This document shows, piece after piece, positions 24,477 to 32,393 of a stretch of DNA of 64,000 nucleotides (position 1 is its first letter; each line of letters opens with the position of its first letter). The stretch comes from DATBSK01 sp964501785 (GTDB taxonomy: Bacteria > Actinomycetota > Acidimicrobiia > IMCC26256 > PALSA-555): positions 71,735-135,734 of the forward strand of contig CAZCUD010000011.1 in assembly GCA_964501785.1 (NCBI GenBank), written 5' to 3'. The position numbers and the translations under genes were made by a program. The notes beneath the pieces are model-generated. The model made no database searches. It worked only from the letters and a program-made list of their open reading frames with translations, and was not told the origin of the DNA.

Positions 24477-24507
24477 GGCACTCCTCTGGTTCTCTTCGCG
24501 CCCGGCC

Positions 24508-25110
24508 CTAGCCTGCCAGGGCCCGCTCGAGCAGCGCATGGCCCTCGGGAGTCAGCTCGATCGTCGCCGCAGCCGCGATCCCACCGGGACTCATCTTCCC
24601 CGCGGTCTTGCGCAAGATGTCGACGACCTTGTCGTCGTCATGACGACTCGCCAGGTCTGCGAGCTGCGTCTCCAGGAACACCAGGCACAGCGCGTCCTCG
24701 AGCGTCTGCACCTCCGGATCGCGCGCCGCCGGATCGCGCACGAGCCCTCGCTTGCGCACCAGGTCTTGCACCCGAGCGATCGTGGCATCGTCGTACCCGG
24801 CGTCGACGAGGATGCGTGCGACGTCGTCGGCGTGCTGCTCGTGCTGAGCCTTGCGCCAGCGGAGGTAGCCGGCCCGGCCCGACGGATACGAGTCTCGCGG
24901 GATCGCCCAGCGGCGCACGTGGTGTGCGCGCGCGGCGAGCAGCAGCGCTTCGCTCGGGTCGTCGGCCAGTCGCTGCACCCACTCCGTGACGAGCTCGGCG
25001 TGCGCCAGCTCCTTCGGACGCTCTTCACCGCGCACGACGATGCGGACGGGGTCGTCGGCGTTCGCGGCATCGATCGCCGCGACCGCTCGGGCGAGGCGCT
25101 CGTCGTCCAC
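24508..25110 (-). CDS. DUF4202 family protein
   Basis: This 200-residue all-helical protein has ARAHHVRRWAIPRDSYP (about 59-75) and a following HEQHADDVARIL stretch, both characteristic of DUF4202. The histidine/aspartate spacing recalls an HD-type metal site, but no enzyme activity is established for this family. It starts at GTG 25110, 39 bases after the oxidoreductase stop, and is followed by the NUDIX gene, so the three minus-strand genes may form one operon. Confidence 0.82.
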   Translation of the reverse strand: MDDERLARAVAAIDAANADDPVRIVVRGEERPKELAHAELVTEWVQRLADDPSEALLLAARAHHVRRWAIPRDSYPSGRAGYLRWRKAQHEQHADDVARILVDAGYDDATIARVQDLVRKRGLVRDPAARDPEVQTLEDALCLVFLETQLADLASRHDDDKVVDILRKTAGKMSPGGIAAAATIELTPEGHALLERALAG

Positions 25111-25149
25111 CCGGCGAGCGTACGCCGGGCCTGTCGACGCGCTGGGTGA

Positions 25150-26175
25150 TCAGGCCGTGGGCTCGCGGGGCTCCAGCCCTGCCGCGCGGTAGATGTCGTC
25201 GATGACCCGCATGTTGGCGACCGAGTCGGACGGCGGGGTGAGCACCGCCGACCGGTCGCCGCCCACCGCCTTCGCGAACGCGTCGAGCTGGTACCGGTAG
25301 GTGTGCTCCCCGCGCACCCGTTCGCGCCGGCGCTCGCGCACACCCGACCTCGGGTCACGGGTCTTGACGACCACTCGGTGGTAGTACTGCGGCCCGGTCA
25401 TGTTGAGGACCTTCATCGTCCCCCGCTCGCCGGTCACCGTCGCGCCGAGGCTCAGCAGCCGACTCGACCAGAGCGCGCACTCGACGCTGCCGGTACGCCC
25501 GTCGCCGAACGCGACCTCGGCCTTGGCCCAGCGGTCGACCCCCGGCGAGCGCAGCTTCGCCTCCGCCGACACGACCTCGGGCTCCGCGCCTGCCAGCGTG
25601 CGCAGCTGGTGCACCGCGTAGCAGCCCGTGTCCATCAGCGCGCCGCCCGCGAGGTGCAGCTGGAACCGGATGTCGTTGCGCATCGGCATCGGGATGCACA
25701 TGCGGGTCTCGATCCGCTCGATCGGACCGAGGTCGGTGGCGACGATCTCGAGCAGGCGTGTGACCAGCGGGTGGTAGCGGTAGTGGAACGCCTCCATCAC
25801 GACCAGCTCCGAGCGCTTCGCGGCGACGTTCGCCACCTGCTGGGCCTCGTCGGCGTTCGCGGCGAACGGCTTCTCGCAGAGGACGTGCTTGCCCGCCTCG
25901 AGCGCGGCGATGCTCCAGCGCCCGTGGAGCCCGTTGGGCAGCGGGTTGTAGATCGCATCGATCTCCGGGTCGGCGACGAGCGCCTCGTAGGAGTCGTGGA
26001 CGGTCGGGATGTCGTGCTTCCGGGCGAACTTCTCGCCCCGCGCCCGGTCACGGGCCGCGACCGCGACGACCTCGACGCCCTCCGTCGCCTTCGCCGGCTT
26101 CACCAGCGCCAGCGGCGTGATGCGGGCCGCGCCCAGGGTCCCGATCCGCACCTTCTGCCCCCCGGACTCCGTCAT
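25150..26175 (-). CDS. Gfo/Idh/MocA family NAD(P)-dependent oxidoreductase
   Basis: This 341-residue protein has an N-terminal Rossmann domain (IGTLGAARITP), the EKPFAANADEA motif with the conserved Lys, and FHYRYHP, all typical of the family that oxidises sugars, inositol or trans-dihydrodiols. ATG 26175 is preferred over the in-frame ATG 26181 because a TAGATT -10 element (26189 to 26184) would start transcription near 26177, giving an almost leaderless message. It heads a minus-strand run with DUF4202 and NUDIX genes. The substrate is unknown. Confidence 0.92.
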   Translation of the reverse strand: MTESGGQKVRIGTLGAARITPLALVKPAKATEGVEVVAVAARDRARGEKFARKHDIPTVHDSYEALVADPEIDAIYNPLPNGLHGRWSIAALEAGKHVLCEKPFAANADEAQQVANVAAKRSELVVMEAFHYRYHPLVTRLLEIVATDLGPIERIETRMCIPMPMRNDIRFQLHLAGGALMDTGCYAVHQLRTLAGAEPEVVSAEAKLRSPGVDRWAKAEVAFGDGRTGSVECALWSSRLLSLGATVTGERGTMKVLNMTGPQYYHRVVVKTRDPRSGVRERRRERVRGEHTYRYQLDAFAKAVGGDRSAVLTPPSDSVANMRVIDDIYRAAGLEPREPTA

Positions 26176-26183
26176 GGCCATGG

Positions 26184-26189
26184 AATCTA
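26184..26189 (-). promoter_or_regulatory. -10 element TAGATT of the Gfo/Idh/MocA gene
   Basis: On the minus strand TAGATT spans 26189 to 26184, placing transcription start near 26177, two bases before the ATG at 26175. The same hexamer occurs at 14404-14399 and 34654-34649 upstream of other minus-strand genes. Confidence 0.45.
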
Positions 26190-26240
26190 GGATGCCGGAG
26201 CCCTGCCCGAGCAGCCCCGAGAAGAGGAGCGTCCCCGAGC

Positions 26241-28598
26241 GTGCTCGCCGGTCTGCGGATCGTCGACCTCTCCACCGAGATCGCCGGTCCCTACTGCACC
26301 AAGCTCCTCACCGACGCGGGCGCCGACACCGTCAAGGTCGAGCCACCGGGCGGTGACCCGATGCGCCGCTGGATGTCGGGAGCGCTCTTCGAGTTCCTGC
26401 ACACGTCGCGACGCTCGGTCGTGGGCACGCCCGACGACGCGGTCGTCGGCGACCTGCTCGCGTCGGCCGACGTCGTGGTCGAGAGCGGGCCGCCCGGCTC
26501 GTTCGACGTCGCCGCGCTCCAGGCGGTGAACCCGACGGTCGTCGTCGTGTCGATCACCCCGTTCGGCCAGGACGGGCCGTGGAGCGAGCGCGCCGCGACG
26601 GAGTTCACGCTCCAGGCCTGCTGTGGCTCGACGGGGTTCCGCGGCGTGCCCGAGCGGCCGCCGCTCGCGGCGGGCGGTCGCATCGGCGAGTGGGTCGGCG
26701 GCACCTACGCCGCGGTCGCCGCGGTAGCCGCGTGGCTCAGCGCGCGGACGACCGGGCGTGGTGAGCACGTCGACCTCGCGCTGCTCGACACGATGGCGCT
26801 CACGATGAACACCTACACCTCGGTGTTCGCCGAGTTCCTCGGCTGGCCGCCGCTGCGGCGTCCGACCCGTTCGATCGAGATCCCGTCCATCGAGCGGAGC
26901 AAGGACGGCTACGCCGCGTTCACGACCAACAGCGCGCAGCAGTTCGCCGACTTCCTGATCCTGATCGGGCGTCCCGACCTGATGGACGACCCCGAGCTCT
27001 CGAACGCGCTCGTGCGCTTCAAGCGGCGCGACGAGATGTACGAGGCCATCCACGCGCACACCGACCACTTCACGACCGCGGAGCTGCTCGAGCAGGCGGC
27101 CGAGCTGCGCATCCCGAGCGGCCCGGTCGGAAACGGCGCGACGGTCACCGGCTTCGATCACTTCGTGGCGGTGGGCACGTTCGTCGAGAACCCGTCGGGC
27201 CGGTTCGTGCAGCCCCGCGTCCCGTACCGCATCTCGGGGCTCGAGTCGCGCCCACTCGCCCCTGCGCCCGCGCTCGACGCCGACGCCGATCGCCTCGACT
27301 GGTCCCTTCCCCGCTTGGAGGCTCACGACCCCGGAAACAGGGGTCCGGAGCCTCCGGGCCCGGAGGAGCTGCCCCTCGCGGGGGTACGCGTCCTCGACTG
27401 CACGGCCTGGTGGGCCGGGCCCGCCGCGAGCCACATGCTCGCGACGCTCGGCGCCGACGTCGTCAAGGTCGAGTCGGTGACCCGCCCGGACCTCATGCGG
27501 TACACGTCGGTCAAGCCGCCGAGCGAGGATCGCTGGTGGGAGTGGGGTCCGCTGTTCCACGGCGCGAACACCAACAAGCGCGCGGTCACCCTCGACCTCA
27601 CCACGCCGGAGGGCCGCGACCTCCTGCTGCGCCTCGCCGCCGAAGCCGACGTCCTGCTCGAGAACTTCACGCCCCGGGTCATGGAGCAGTTCGATCTCGG
27701 GTGGGACGTGCTGCACGCGACCAACCCGCGACTGATCATGGTGCGCCTGCCCGCCTACGGCTTGAGCGGCCCGTGGCGCGATCGCACCGGCTTCGCCCAG
27801 ACCATGGAGGGCATCACGGGCATGGCGTGGGTGACCGGCTGGCCCGACGGACCACCCGTCCTGCCCCGAGGTGCCTGCGACCCGCTCGCCGCGATGCACG
27901 CCGTGTTCGCCACGATGCTGGCGCTGCGCGACCGCGAGTCGACGGGTGAGGGTCACCTCGTCGAGGTGACGATGATCGAGGCCGCGCTGAACGCCGCCGC
28001 CGAGCAGGTCGTCGAGCACGGTGCGAGCGGCACGGTGCTGACGCGGCAGGGCAACCGCGGACCGCTCGCCGCGCCGCAGAACGTGTACCCGTGCGCCGGC
28101 GACGAGGAGTGGCTCGCGCTCGCGATCGTCGACGACGACCAGTGGCTGGGGCTGCGCAAGGTGATGGGCGACCCGGAGTGGGCCCGTGACGACTCGCTCG
28201 CGACCGCCGACGGTCGCCGAGCCGCGCACGATCGCATCGACGAGGAGCTGGGGCGCTGGCTGGCGACGTGCGATGCCGCGTCGACCGCCGACGAGCTGAG
28301 CGAGGCCGGCGTGCCTGCCGGCTACGTGATCGACGCGCGCGAGGTCGTGAAGAACCCCCAGCTGCGCCACCGAGGCTGGGCGGAGGTCGAGGAGCACCCG
28401 GTGACCGGAGCCCACCCGATCCCGATGGTGCCGTTCCGGTTCCGGAGCCGAGGCGACGCCGGCTGGCTGCGCCGCCCGTCACCGACGCTCGGGCAGCACA
28501 ACGACGAGATCCTGGGCGGCGAGCTGGGCCTCGACGACCGGGAGCTCGCGGCGCTCCGTGACTCGGGCCTCATCGGCGACCGGCCGCGCGGGACTTGA
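26241..28598 (+). CDS. Double-domain CaiB/BaiF CoA-transferase
   Basis: This 785-residue protein carries two complete class-III CoA-transferase modules: residues about 1-350 (VDLSTEIAGPYCTKLL start) and about 375-770 (VLDCTAWWAGPAASHML start). The family moves CoA between carboxylic acids. The first module has the expected nucleophile Asp183 in ALLDTMA; the aligned residue of the second is Glu580 in TMIEAAL. Two modules joined in one chain can mimic the interlaced CaiB dimer. The linker is encoded by DNA that folds into a terminator-like hairpin (27317-27355). GTG 26241 has GAAGAGGAGCG upstream. The stop overlaps in-frame codons before the thiolase ATG, so they form one operon. Confidence 0.92.
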   Translation: MLAGLRIVDLSTEIAGPYCTKLLTDAGADTVKVEPPGGDPMRRWMSGALFEFLHTSRRSVVGTPDDAVVGDLLASADVVVESGPPGSFDVAALQAVNPTVVVVSITPFGQDGPWSERAATEFTLQACCGSTGFRGVPERPPLAAGGRIGEWVGGTYAAVAAVAAWLSARTTGRGEHVDLALLDTMALTMNTYTSVFAEFLGWPPLRRPTRSIEIPSIERSKDGYAAFTTNSAQQFADFLILIGRPDLMDDPELSNALVRFKRRDEMYEAIHAHTDHFTTAELLEQAAELRIPSGPVGNGATVTGFDHFVAVGTFVENPSGRFVQPRVPYRISGLESRPLAPAPALDADADRLDWSLPRLEAHDPGNRGPEPPGPEELPLAGVRVLDCTAWWAGPAASHMLATLGADVVKVESVTRPDLMRYTSVKPPSEDRWWEWGPLFHGANTNKRAVTLDLTTPEGRDLLLRLAAEADVLLENFTPRVMEQFDLGWDVLHATNPRLIMVRLPAYGLSGPWRDRTGFAQTMEGITGMAWVTGWPDGPPVLPRGACDPLAAMHAVFATMLALRDRESTGEGHLVEVTMIEAALNAAAEQVVEHGASGTVLTRQGNRGPLAAPQNVYPCAGDEEWLALAIVDDDQWLGLRKVMGDPEWARDDSLATADGRRAAHDRIDEELGRWLATCDAASTADELSEAGVPAGYVIDAREVVKNPQLRHRGWAEVEEHPVTGAHPIPMVPFRFRSRGDAGWLRRPSPTLGQHNDEILGGELGLDDRELAALRDSGLIGDRPRGT
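27317..27355. repeat. Terminator-like hairpin within the CaiB inter-domain linker
   Basis: GGAGGCTC (27317-27324) pairs with GAGCCTCC (27348-27355), and inside it GACCCC (27327-27332) pairs with GGGGTC (27340-27345) around a GGAAACA loop. The stretch is translated as part of the Gly/Pro/Glu-rich linker. Such a structure is normally intergenic, which suggests it was trapped when two genes fused. Confidence 0.75.
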
Positions 28599-28609
28599 GG
28601 ACGGCGAGC

Positions 28610-29815
28610 ATGGCAGCGAGCGCGGTGCCCGACTGGGGCTGGGCGACGGAGTACGACAGCGTCAACGGCGCCGTCGCGATCTGCGGGGTGGGTGAGTCCG
28701 ACCACACCAAGGCCTCGGGGCGGACGGTAACCGAGATCGTCGGCAGCGCCGTCGAGCGCGCCATCGCCGACGCCGGGCTGGAGCCGACCGACGTCGACGG
28801 ACTCATGCACATCCCGCTCGTCGACCAGTTCGACGTGGCCGCGTTCCACGACTACTTCGGGACGAGTCACGACATGTGGGAGTCGCGGTCGGGCGGCGGG
28901 ATGCGCTGGGCGGCCACCGCACCGTACGAGGCGGCGAAGGCGCTGGCCGACGGCAAGGCGACGACCATCCTCAACACGTTCGGCGTCGCCTGGGCGACGC
29001 AGCGGTCGAGCATGGTCGGGGGCCCGGGCGAGAGCCACGCCCAGGAGCTCTTCAAGCAGAACCTCGAGATCCCGATGGGCTGGTTCCCCCAGCCGGTCTA
29101 CTTCGCGACCATCGCCCGTCGTCACATGCACGACCACGGCACGACGCAGGAAGATCTCGGGGCGGTCGCCGTCACGTGCCGGCGCCACGCGAACCTCACG
29201 CCGGGCGCGGTGATGCACGAGAAGACGCTCACGATGGAGCAGTACCTCGAGGCGCCGACGATCGTCGCACCGTTCCGCAAGGAGGACTGCTGCCTCATCT
29301 CCGACGGTGGCGGCGCGTACCTCATGACGACGCCCGAGCGCGCCCGCGACCTCGCCAAGCCGGTCGTCGAGGTGGCCGGCGTCGGTCTCGGGAACTCCTC
29401 GACGGGCGTGCACTGGGCCCAGCAGGAGGCGTTCACGTCGACGCCACAGGTGTTCGCCGCGCCCGCGGCGTTCGAGATGGCCGGGCTGACGCCCGCCGAC
29501 GTCGACCTCTACACCTGCTACGACCCCTTCACCATCGTCACGCTGATGCAGATCGAGGACAGCGGCTTCTGCGAGAAGGGCGCGGCGGGCGAGATGGCAC
29601 GACGGGGCGACCTCGCGTACGACTCGGGCGTGCTGCCGACCAACACCCACGGCGGCCTCCTGTCGCACGCGTACGTGCTGGGCATCGCGCACGTGGTCGA
29701 GGTGGTGCGCCAGCTCCGCGGCGAGGCCGCGGCCCAGGTGCCCGACGCCGAGGTCGGCATCTACGGCGGCTACACCGGCCCCCAGGCCTCGACGCTGATC
29801 CTGCGAAAGGCCTAG
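28610..29815 (+). CDS. SCP2/Ltp-type thiolase-like enzyme (lipid-transfer protein family)
   Basis: This 401-residue thiolase-fold protein has IVGSAVERAIADAGL, CYDPFTIV (Tyr304) and NTHGGLLSHAY (Tyr355). The reactive cysteine of ordinary thiolases is not visible in the NTFGVAWATQRSS segment, which places it with the Ltp/SCP2-like group. In steroid degradation Ltp2 with a DUF35 partner acts as a retro-aldolase and uses tyrosines instead of cysteine; Tyr304 and Tyr355 are candidates by position. ATG 28610 is chosen over TTG 28595 because GAGGACGG precedes it. It is followed two bases later by its DUF35 partner and preceded by the CaiB gene in the same operon. Confidence 0.9.
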   Translation: MAASAVPDWGWATEYDSVNGAVAICGVGESDHTKASGRTVTEIVGSAVERAIADAGLEPTDVDGLMHIPLVDQFDVAAFHDYFGTSHDMWESRSGGGMRWAATAPYEAAKALADGKATTILNTFGVAWATQRSSMVGGPGESHAQELFKQNLEIPMGWFPQPVYFATIARRHMHDHGTTQEDLGAVAVTCRRHANLTPGAVMHEKTLTMEQYLEAPTIVAPFRKEDCCLISDGGGAYLMTTPERARDLAKPVVEVAGVGLGNSSTGVHWAQQEAFTSTPQVFAAPAAFEMAGLTPADVDLYTCYDPFTIVTLMQIEDSGFCEKGAAGEMARRGDLAYDSGVLPTNTHGGLLSHAYVLGIAHVVEVVRQLRGEAAAQVPDAEVGIYGGYTGPQASTLILRKA

Positions 29816-29817
29816 GG

Positions 29818-30252
29818 ATGGAGACGCGACGCGAGTTCCCGTTGCCCGACCTGTCGTGGGAGCCGACCGCGGAGTTCTGGGCCGGCGCGGCCCGGGGCGA
29901 GCTGCGCATCCCCCGCTGCGACTCTTGCGGACGGCTGCGCTGGTACCCCGAGGAGCGCTGCCGGCACTGCGAGGGCGAGCCGTTCACGTGGGAGACGATG
30001 AGCGGGCGCGGCACCCTGTTCTCGTGGGTGGTGGTGACGCACCCCTTCCTCCCCCAGTTCGCCGACCTCACCCCGTTCGTGCCCGCGCTGGTCGCGCTCG
30101 AGGAGGACCCGTCGGTGCGCCTGCCGACCCGGATGGTCGACTGCGACCCCGACGCGCTCGACTACGAGATGCCGGTGCAGGTGGTCTTCCGGCCACTGTC
30201 GTTCAAGGACGTGGACGGCACCGTCGACGCCCCGCTCTTCGTCCCGGCATGA
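29818..30252 (+). CDS. DUF35 OB-fold protein with rubredoxin-like zinc ribbon
   Basis: This 144-residue protein has an N-terminal helix, then the zinc ribbon CDSCGRLRWYPEERCRHC (about 39-56, CxxC and CxxC), then an OB fold with GRGTLFSWVVV and ALVALEE. In archaea and actinobacteria DUF35 proteins hold the acyl-CoA for an adjacent thiolase-like enzyme (HMG-CoA synthase complex, ChsH2/Ltp2). The gene starts 2 bases after the thiolase stop, supporting a stable complex with it. The zinc site appears complete. Confidence 0.92.
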   Translation: METRREFPLPDLSWEPTAEFWAGAARGELRIPRCDSCGRLRWYPEERCRHCEGEPFTWETMSGRGTLFSWVVVTHPFLPQFADLTPFVPALVALEEDPSVRLPTRMVDCDPDALDYEMPVQVVFRPLSFKDVDGTVDAPLFVPA

Positions 30253-30560
30253 GCACGACGAGCGCGCCCGCGGACACGTTCGTCGCGGTGGCGCCGCACT
30301 GGTACGTCACCAACACCGGTGGTCTGCTGCTCAACGGTGTCGTCGCCGCCGTCTCGGGTCGGCGCCTCCCGCGCTGGTCGTTCTACGGCGGCGTCGCGCT
30401 CCACGTCGCCGAGGCCGCGTACGCCTACGGGGCGGCGCGACGCAAGGGCTTCACCGCGTCGGCGCCGAAGTGGGCGCTGCAGACCCTGGCCGTCGGATTC
30501 CCGTCCCTCATCGCGCTGCACCGCGCGACGAGCACGCCGCTCCGACCCGTCAGGGATTGA
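30249..30560 (+). CDS. Small membrane protein, DUF4499-like
   Basis: This 103-residue protein has three or four hydrophobic segments (about 22-37, 45-63, 78-90), with HWYVTN near the N-terminus and LHVAEAAYAY in the middle, a pattern I associate with DUF4499 membrane proteins. It starts at an ATGA overlap with the DUF35 gene, so it belongs to the CaiB-thiolase-DUF35 operon. Its last 11 bases overlap the convergent secreted-protein gene. Its function is unknown. Confidence 0.65.
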   Translation: MSTTSAPADTFVAVAPHWYVTNTGGLLLNGVVAAVSGRRLPRWSFYGGVALHVAEAAYAYGAARRKGFTASAPKWALQTLAVGFPSLIALHRATSTPLRPVRD

Positions 30561-31410
30561 GCGTGTACTGAACGATCCAGGTCGCGCTGTTCACGTTCCC
30601 CGGCGTCACCTTCACGTTGTCGCTCGCGGTGTAGGTGTTCTTCTGCCCGGTGACGGCCGACTGCGAGATCGTCCACTTCCGCGCACCGGTCGTGAACACG
30701 ACACCGAGCGTGCAGCCGATCACGTTCGACGTCTTGACCACGCCCGCGGAGCCGTTCGGGATCACCGTGGCAGGCGGGATCGGCAGCACCGCGCCGATGA
30801 CGCCGGCGACGACGGTCCCCGAGTTGTTGGTGACGATCGCCTGGCACGACTGCGTGATCCCCTCGGTGCCGGGGTCGATGAAGAGCGTCGACGAGCCGAA
30901 CTTCTCCGGGATCTCTCCGGTGGCAGCGGTGACGTGCTCCTGGATCGCGGACGCGACCGCCGGGTCCGAGCTGATGTCGTTCAGCGGGGTCGCGGTGAAC
31001 GAGAGCTCCTTGCCGTCGAGCTTCGGGTCGGTGAGCGTGTAGGTGCTCGCCGTGCCTCGGCCCTTGCCGTCGATGACCGAGATGGCCGCGTTGGGTGGGT
31101 CGTCGGCGAGGCCCAGCTTCTCCCAGTGCTTGACGAGGTGCTTGACCGGCATGGCGCCCGCGTCGCGGGTCGGACGGTCGGTGAACACGATCGCGTTGCG
31201 GTCGACGTCGTCGAGGGTGAGCGTGAACGCGTCGCCCGCCTCGACGACGCTCCCGCTGCTGCTCTGCACGACGAAGTACTCCTCGATGACGCCTTCCGAC
31301 TTCGAGTCGACCGGTTCGCCGTCACCCTGCGCGCCGGCAGGCCCGGCGACGACGCCGAAGGCCAGCGCGGCCGCGACGAATCCGATGATCAACCCACGAT
31401 TCCGAGACAT
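30550..31410 (-). CDS. Secreted two-domain protein of unknown function
   Basis: This 286-residue protein has a signal peptide (residues 1-27, cleavage near PAGAQG). The first domain (about 45-145) contains FTDRP, DDPPNAAISV and the LDGKELSF segment, a pattern seen in uncharacterised exported beta-rich proteins. The second (about 185-286) is Thr/Val/Asn-rich with two cysteines (CQAIV and GCTLGVV) that could form a disulphide. It is a likely extracellular or cell-wall protein. No family is assigned. Transcription is separate from the upstream amidohydrolase, with a weak hairpin between them. Confidence 0.72.
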   Translation of the reverse strand: MSRNRGLIIGFVAAALAFGVVAGPAGAQGDGEPVDSKSEGVIEEYFVVQSSSGSVVEAGDAFTLTLDDVDRNAIVFTDRPTRDAGAMPVKHLVKHWEKLGLADDPPNAAISVIDGKGRGTASTYTLTDPKLDGKELSFTATPLNDISSDPAVASAIQEHVTAATGEIPEKFGSSTLFIDPGTEGITQSCQAIVTNNSGTVVAGVIGAVLPIPPATVIPNGSAGVVKTSNVIGCTLGVVFTTGARKWTISQSAVTGQKNTYTASDNVKVTPGNVNSATWIVQYTLNP

Positions 31411-31466
31411 GCGTCCGCCCTTGTTCGTTCCCCGCCGTCCAGCAGTGTCGGAGCAGCGTAGGCGTC

Positions 31467-31486
31467 GCCGTCACCGGAGCGACGGC
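31467..31486 (-). terminator. Possible short terminator after the amidohydrolase gene
   Basis: GCCGTC (31467-31472) pairs with GACGGC (31481-31486) across an 8-base loop, about 50 bases past the amidohydrolase stop. The stem is only 6 bp and no T-run follows, so the call is weak. The rest of the 127-base gap holds the purine-rich leader of the secreted-protein gene. Confidence 0.3.
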
Positions 31487-31537
31487 ACCCCGGGTGATCG
31501 GTGCCGAGCATCCTCGACCCGGAGCACCGGCCGATCG

Positions 31538-32347
31538 TCAGCGAGCCAGGTCGGGCCAGACCCGGAGGGCGTTCTCCCCGAGGAACGCGGCCCGCGCATC
31601 GTCGCCGAGGCGGCTCGCGGCGCGACGCGCGTGCTCGACGAGCTCGGGATAGGGCCGGTCGTTCGTCTGCGAGAAGTCCGAGCCCCACATCACCCGGTCG
31701 GAGCCGAGACGGGCGACGACCTCGGCGAGCCCGTCGCGGACGTCGCCGTGCTCCGCGAGCTCGTCGAGCACGATCGTCGAGACCTTCCAGTGCACGTTCG
31801 GGTGCGCCGAGAGCGCGACGAGCGCGTCCGGCACCCCGGCCGCGAAGTCGGCGAAGGCGCAGTGGTCGACGGCGAGCGGCACCGGCGGGAGCCTCGGGAC
31901 CAGCGCGAGCAGCTCGTCGAGTCGTGCGGCGAACGTCGTCACGACGACCGGCAGCGCGAGGCGACCGATCTCGTCCCAGACCGCGCGCGGCTCTCCGAGC
32001 GGCTCGCCGTCGATGGCCCACCAGCGCAGGCCGCGCGCACCGTGCTCCACGACCGCCCGGCGCAGCCCGGCAGGTGCATCAGCGGCAGCGAGGTCGAGGC
32101 AGACCACGCTCGCCGTGCGCTCGGGGTGGACCCGGGCCGCGTCGAGCACGTAGCGGTTGTCGTGGCGGTACGCCCCGACCGCCTGCACCAGCACCGCTCG
32201 GTCGACGCCCGCTTCGTCCATGAGCGTGAGCAGCGACTCGGCGGAGTGCGCGTGGTCCCGATACCACGGGTGCACCCCCGGTCGCGGGTCGAGCGGGTAG
32301 CGAGTCACGTCGTCGGCCACGACGTGCGTGTGCGTGTCCACGATCAC
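31538..32347 (-). CDS. Amidohydrolase family (PF04909-type) metal-dependent hydrolase
   Basis: This 269-residue TIM-barrel hydrolase has the metal-binding HTH motif in VIVDTHTHVV at the N-terminus, DRAVLVQAVG, a metal/catalytic His in AVDHCAF, and the C-terminal Asp in MWGSDFSQ. Such proteins hydrolyse lactones or decarboxylate carboxylic acids. The GTG at 32347 is chosen because the HxH motif should lie close to the N-terminus. It is the smallest of four amidohydrolases in this window and the only one with HxH. It lies 46 bases after the MFS gene and is probably its last operon partner. Confidence 0.88.
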   Translation of the reverse strand: MIVDTHTHVVADDVTRYPLDPRPGVHPWYRDHAHSAESLLTLMDEAGVDRAVLVQAVGAYRHDNRYVLDAARVHPERTASVVCLDLAAADAPAGLRRAVVEHGARGLRWWAIDGEPLGEPRAVWDEIGRLALPVVVTTFAARLDELLALVPRLPPVPLAVDHCAFADFAAGVPDALVALSAHPNVHWKVSTIVLDELAEHGDVRDGLAEVVARLGSDRVMWGSDFSQTNDRPYPELVEHARRAASRLGDDARAAFLGENALRVWPDLAR

Positions 32348-32393
32348 GACGCTCGATCCCCGTCTCTCGCCTCGCTGCCCATCGAAGGCGCGG

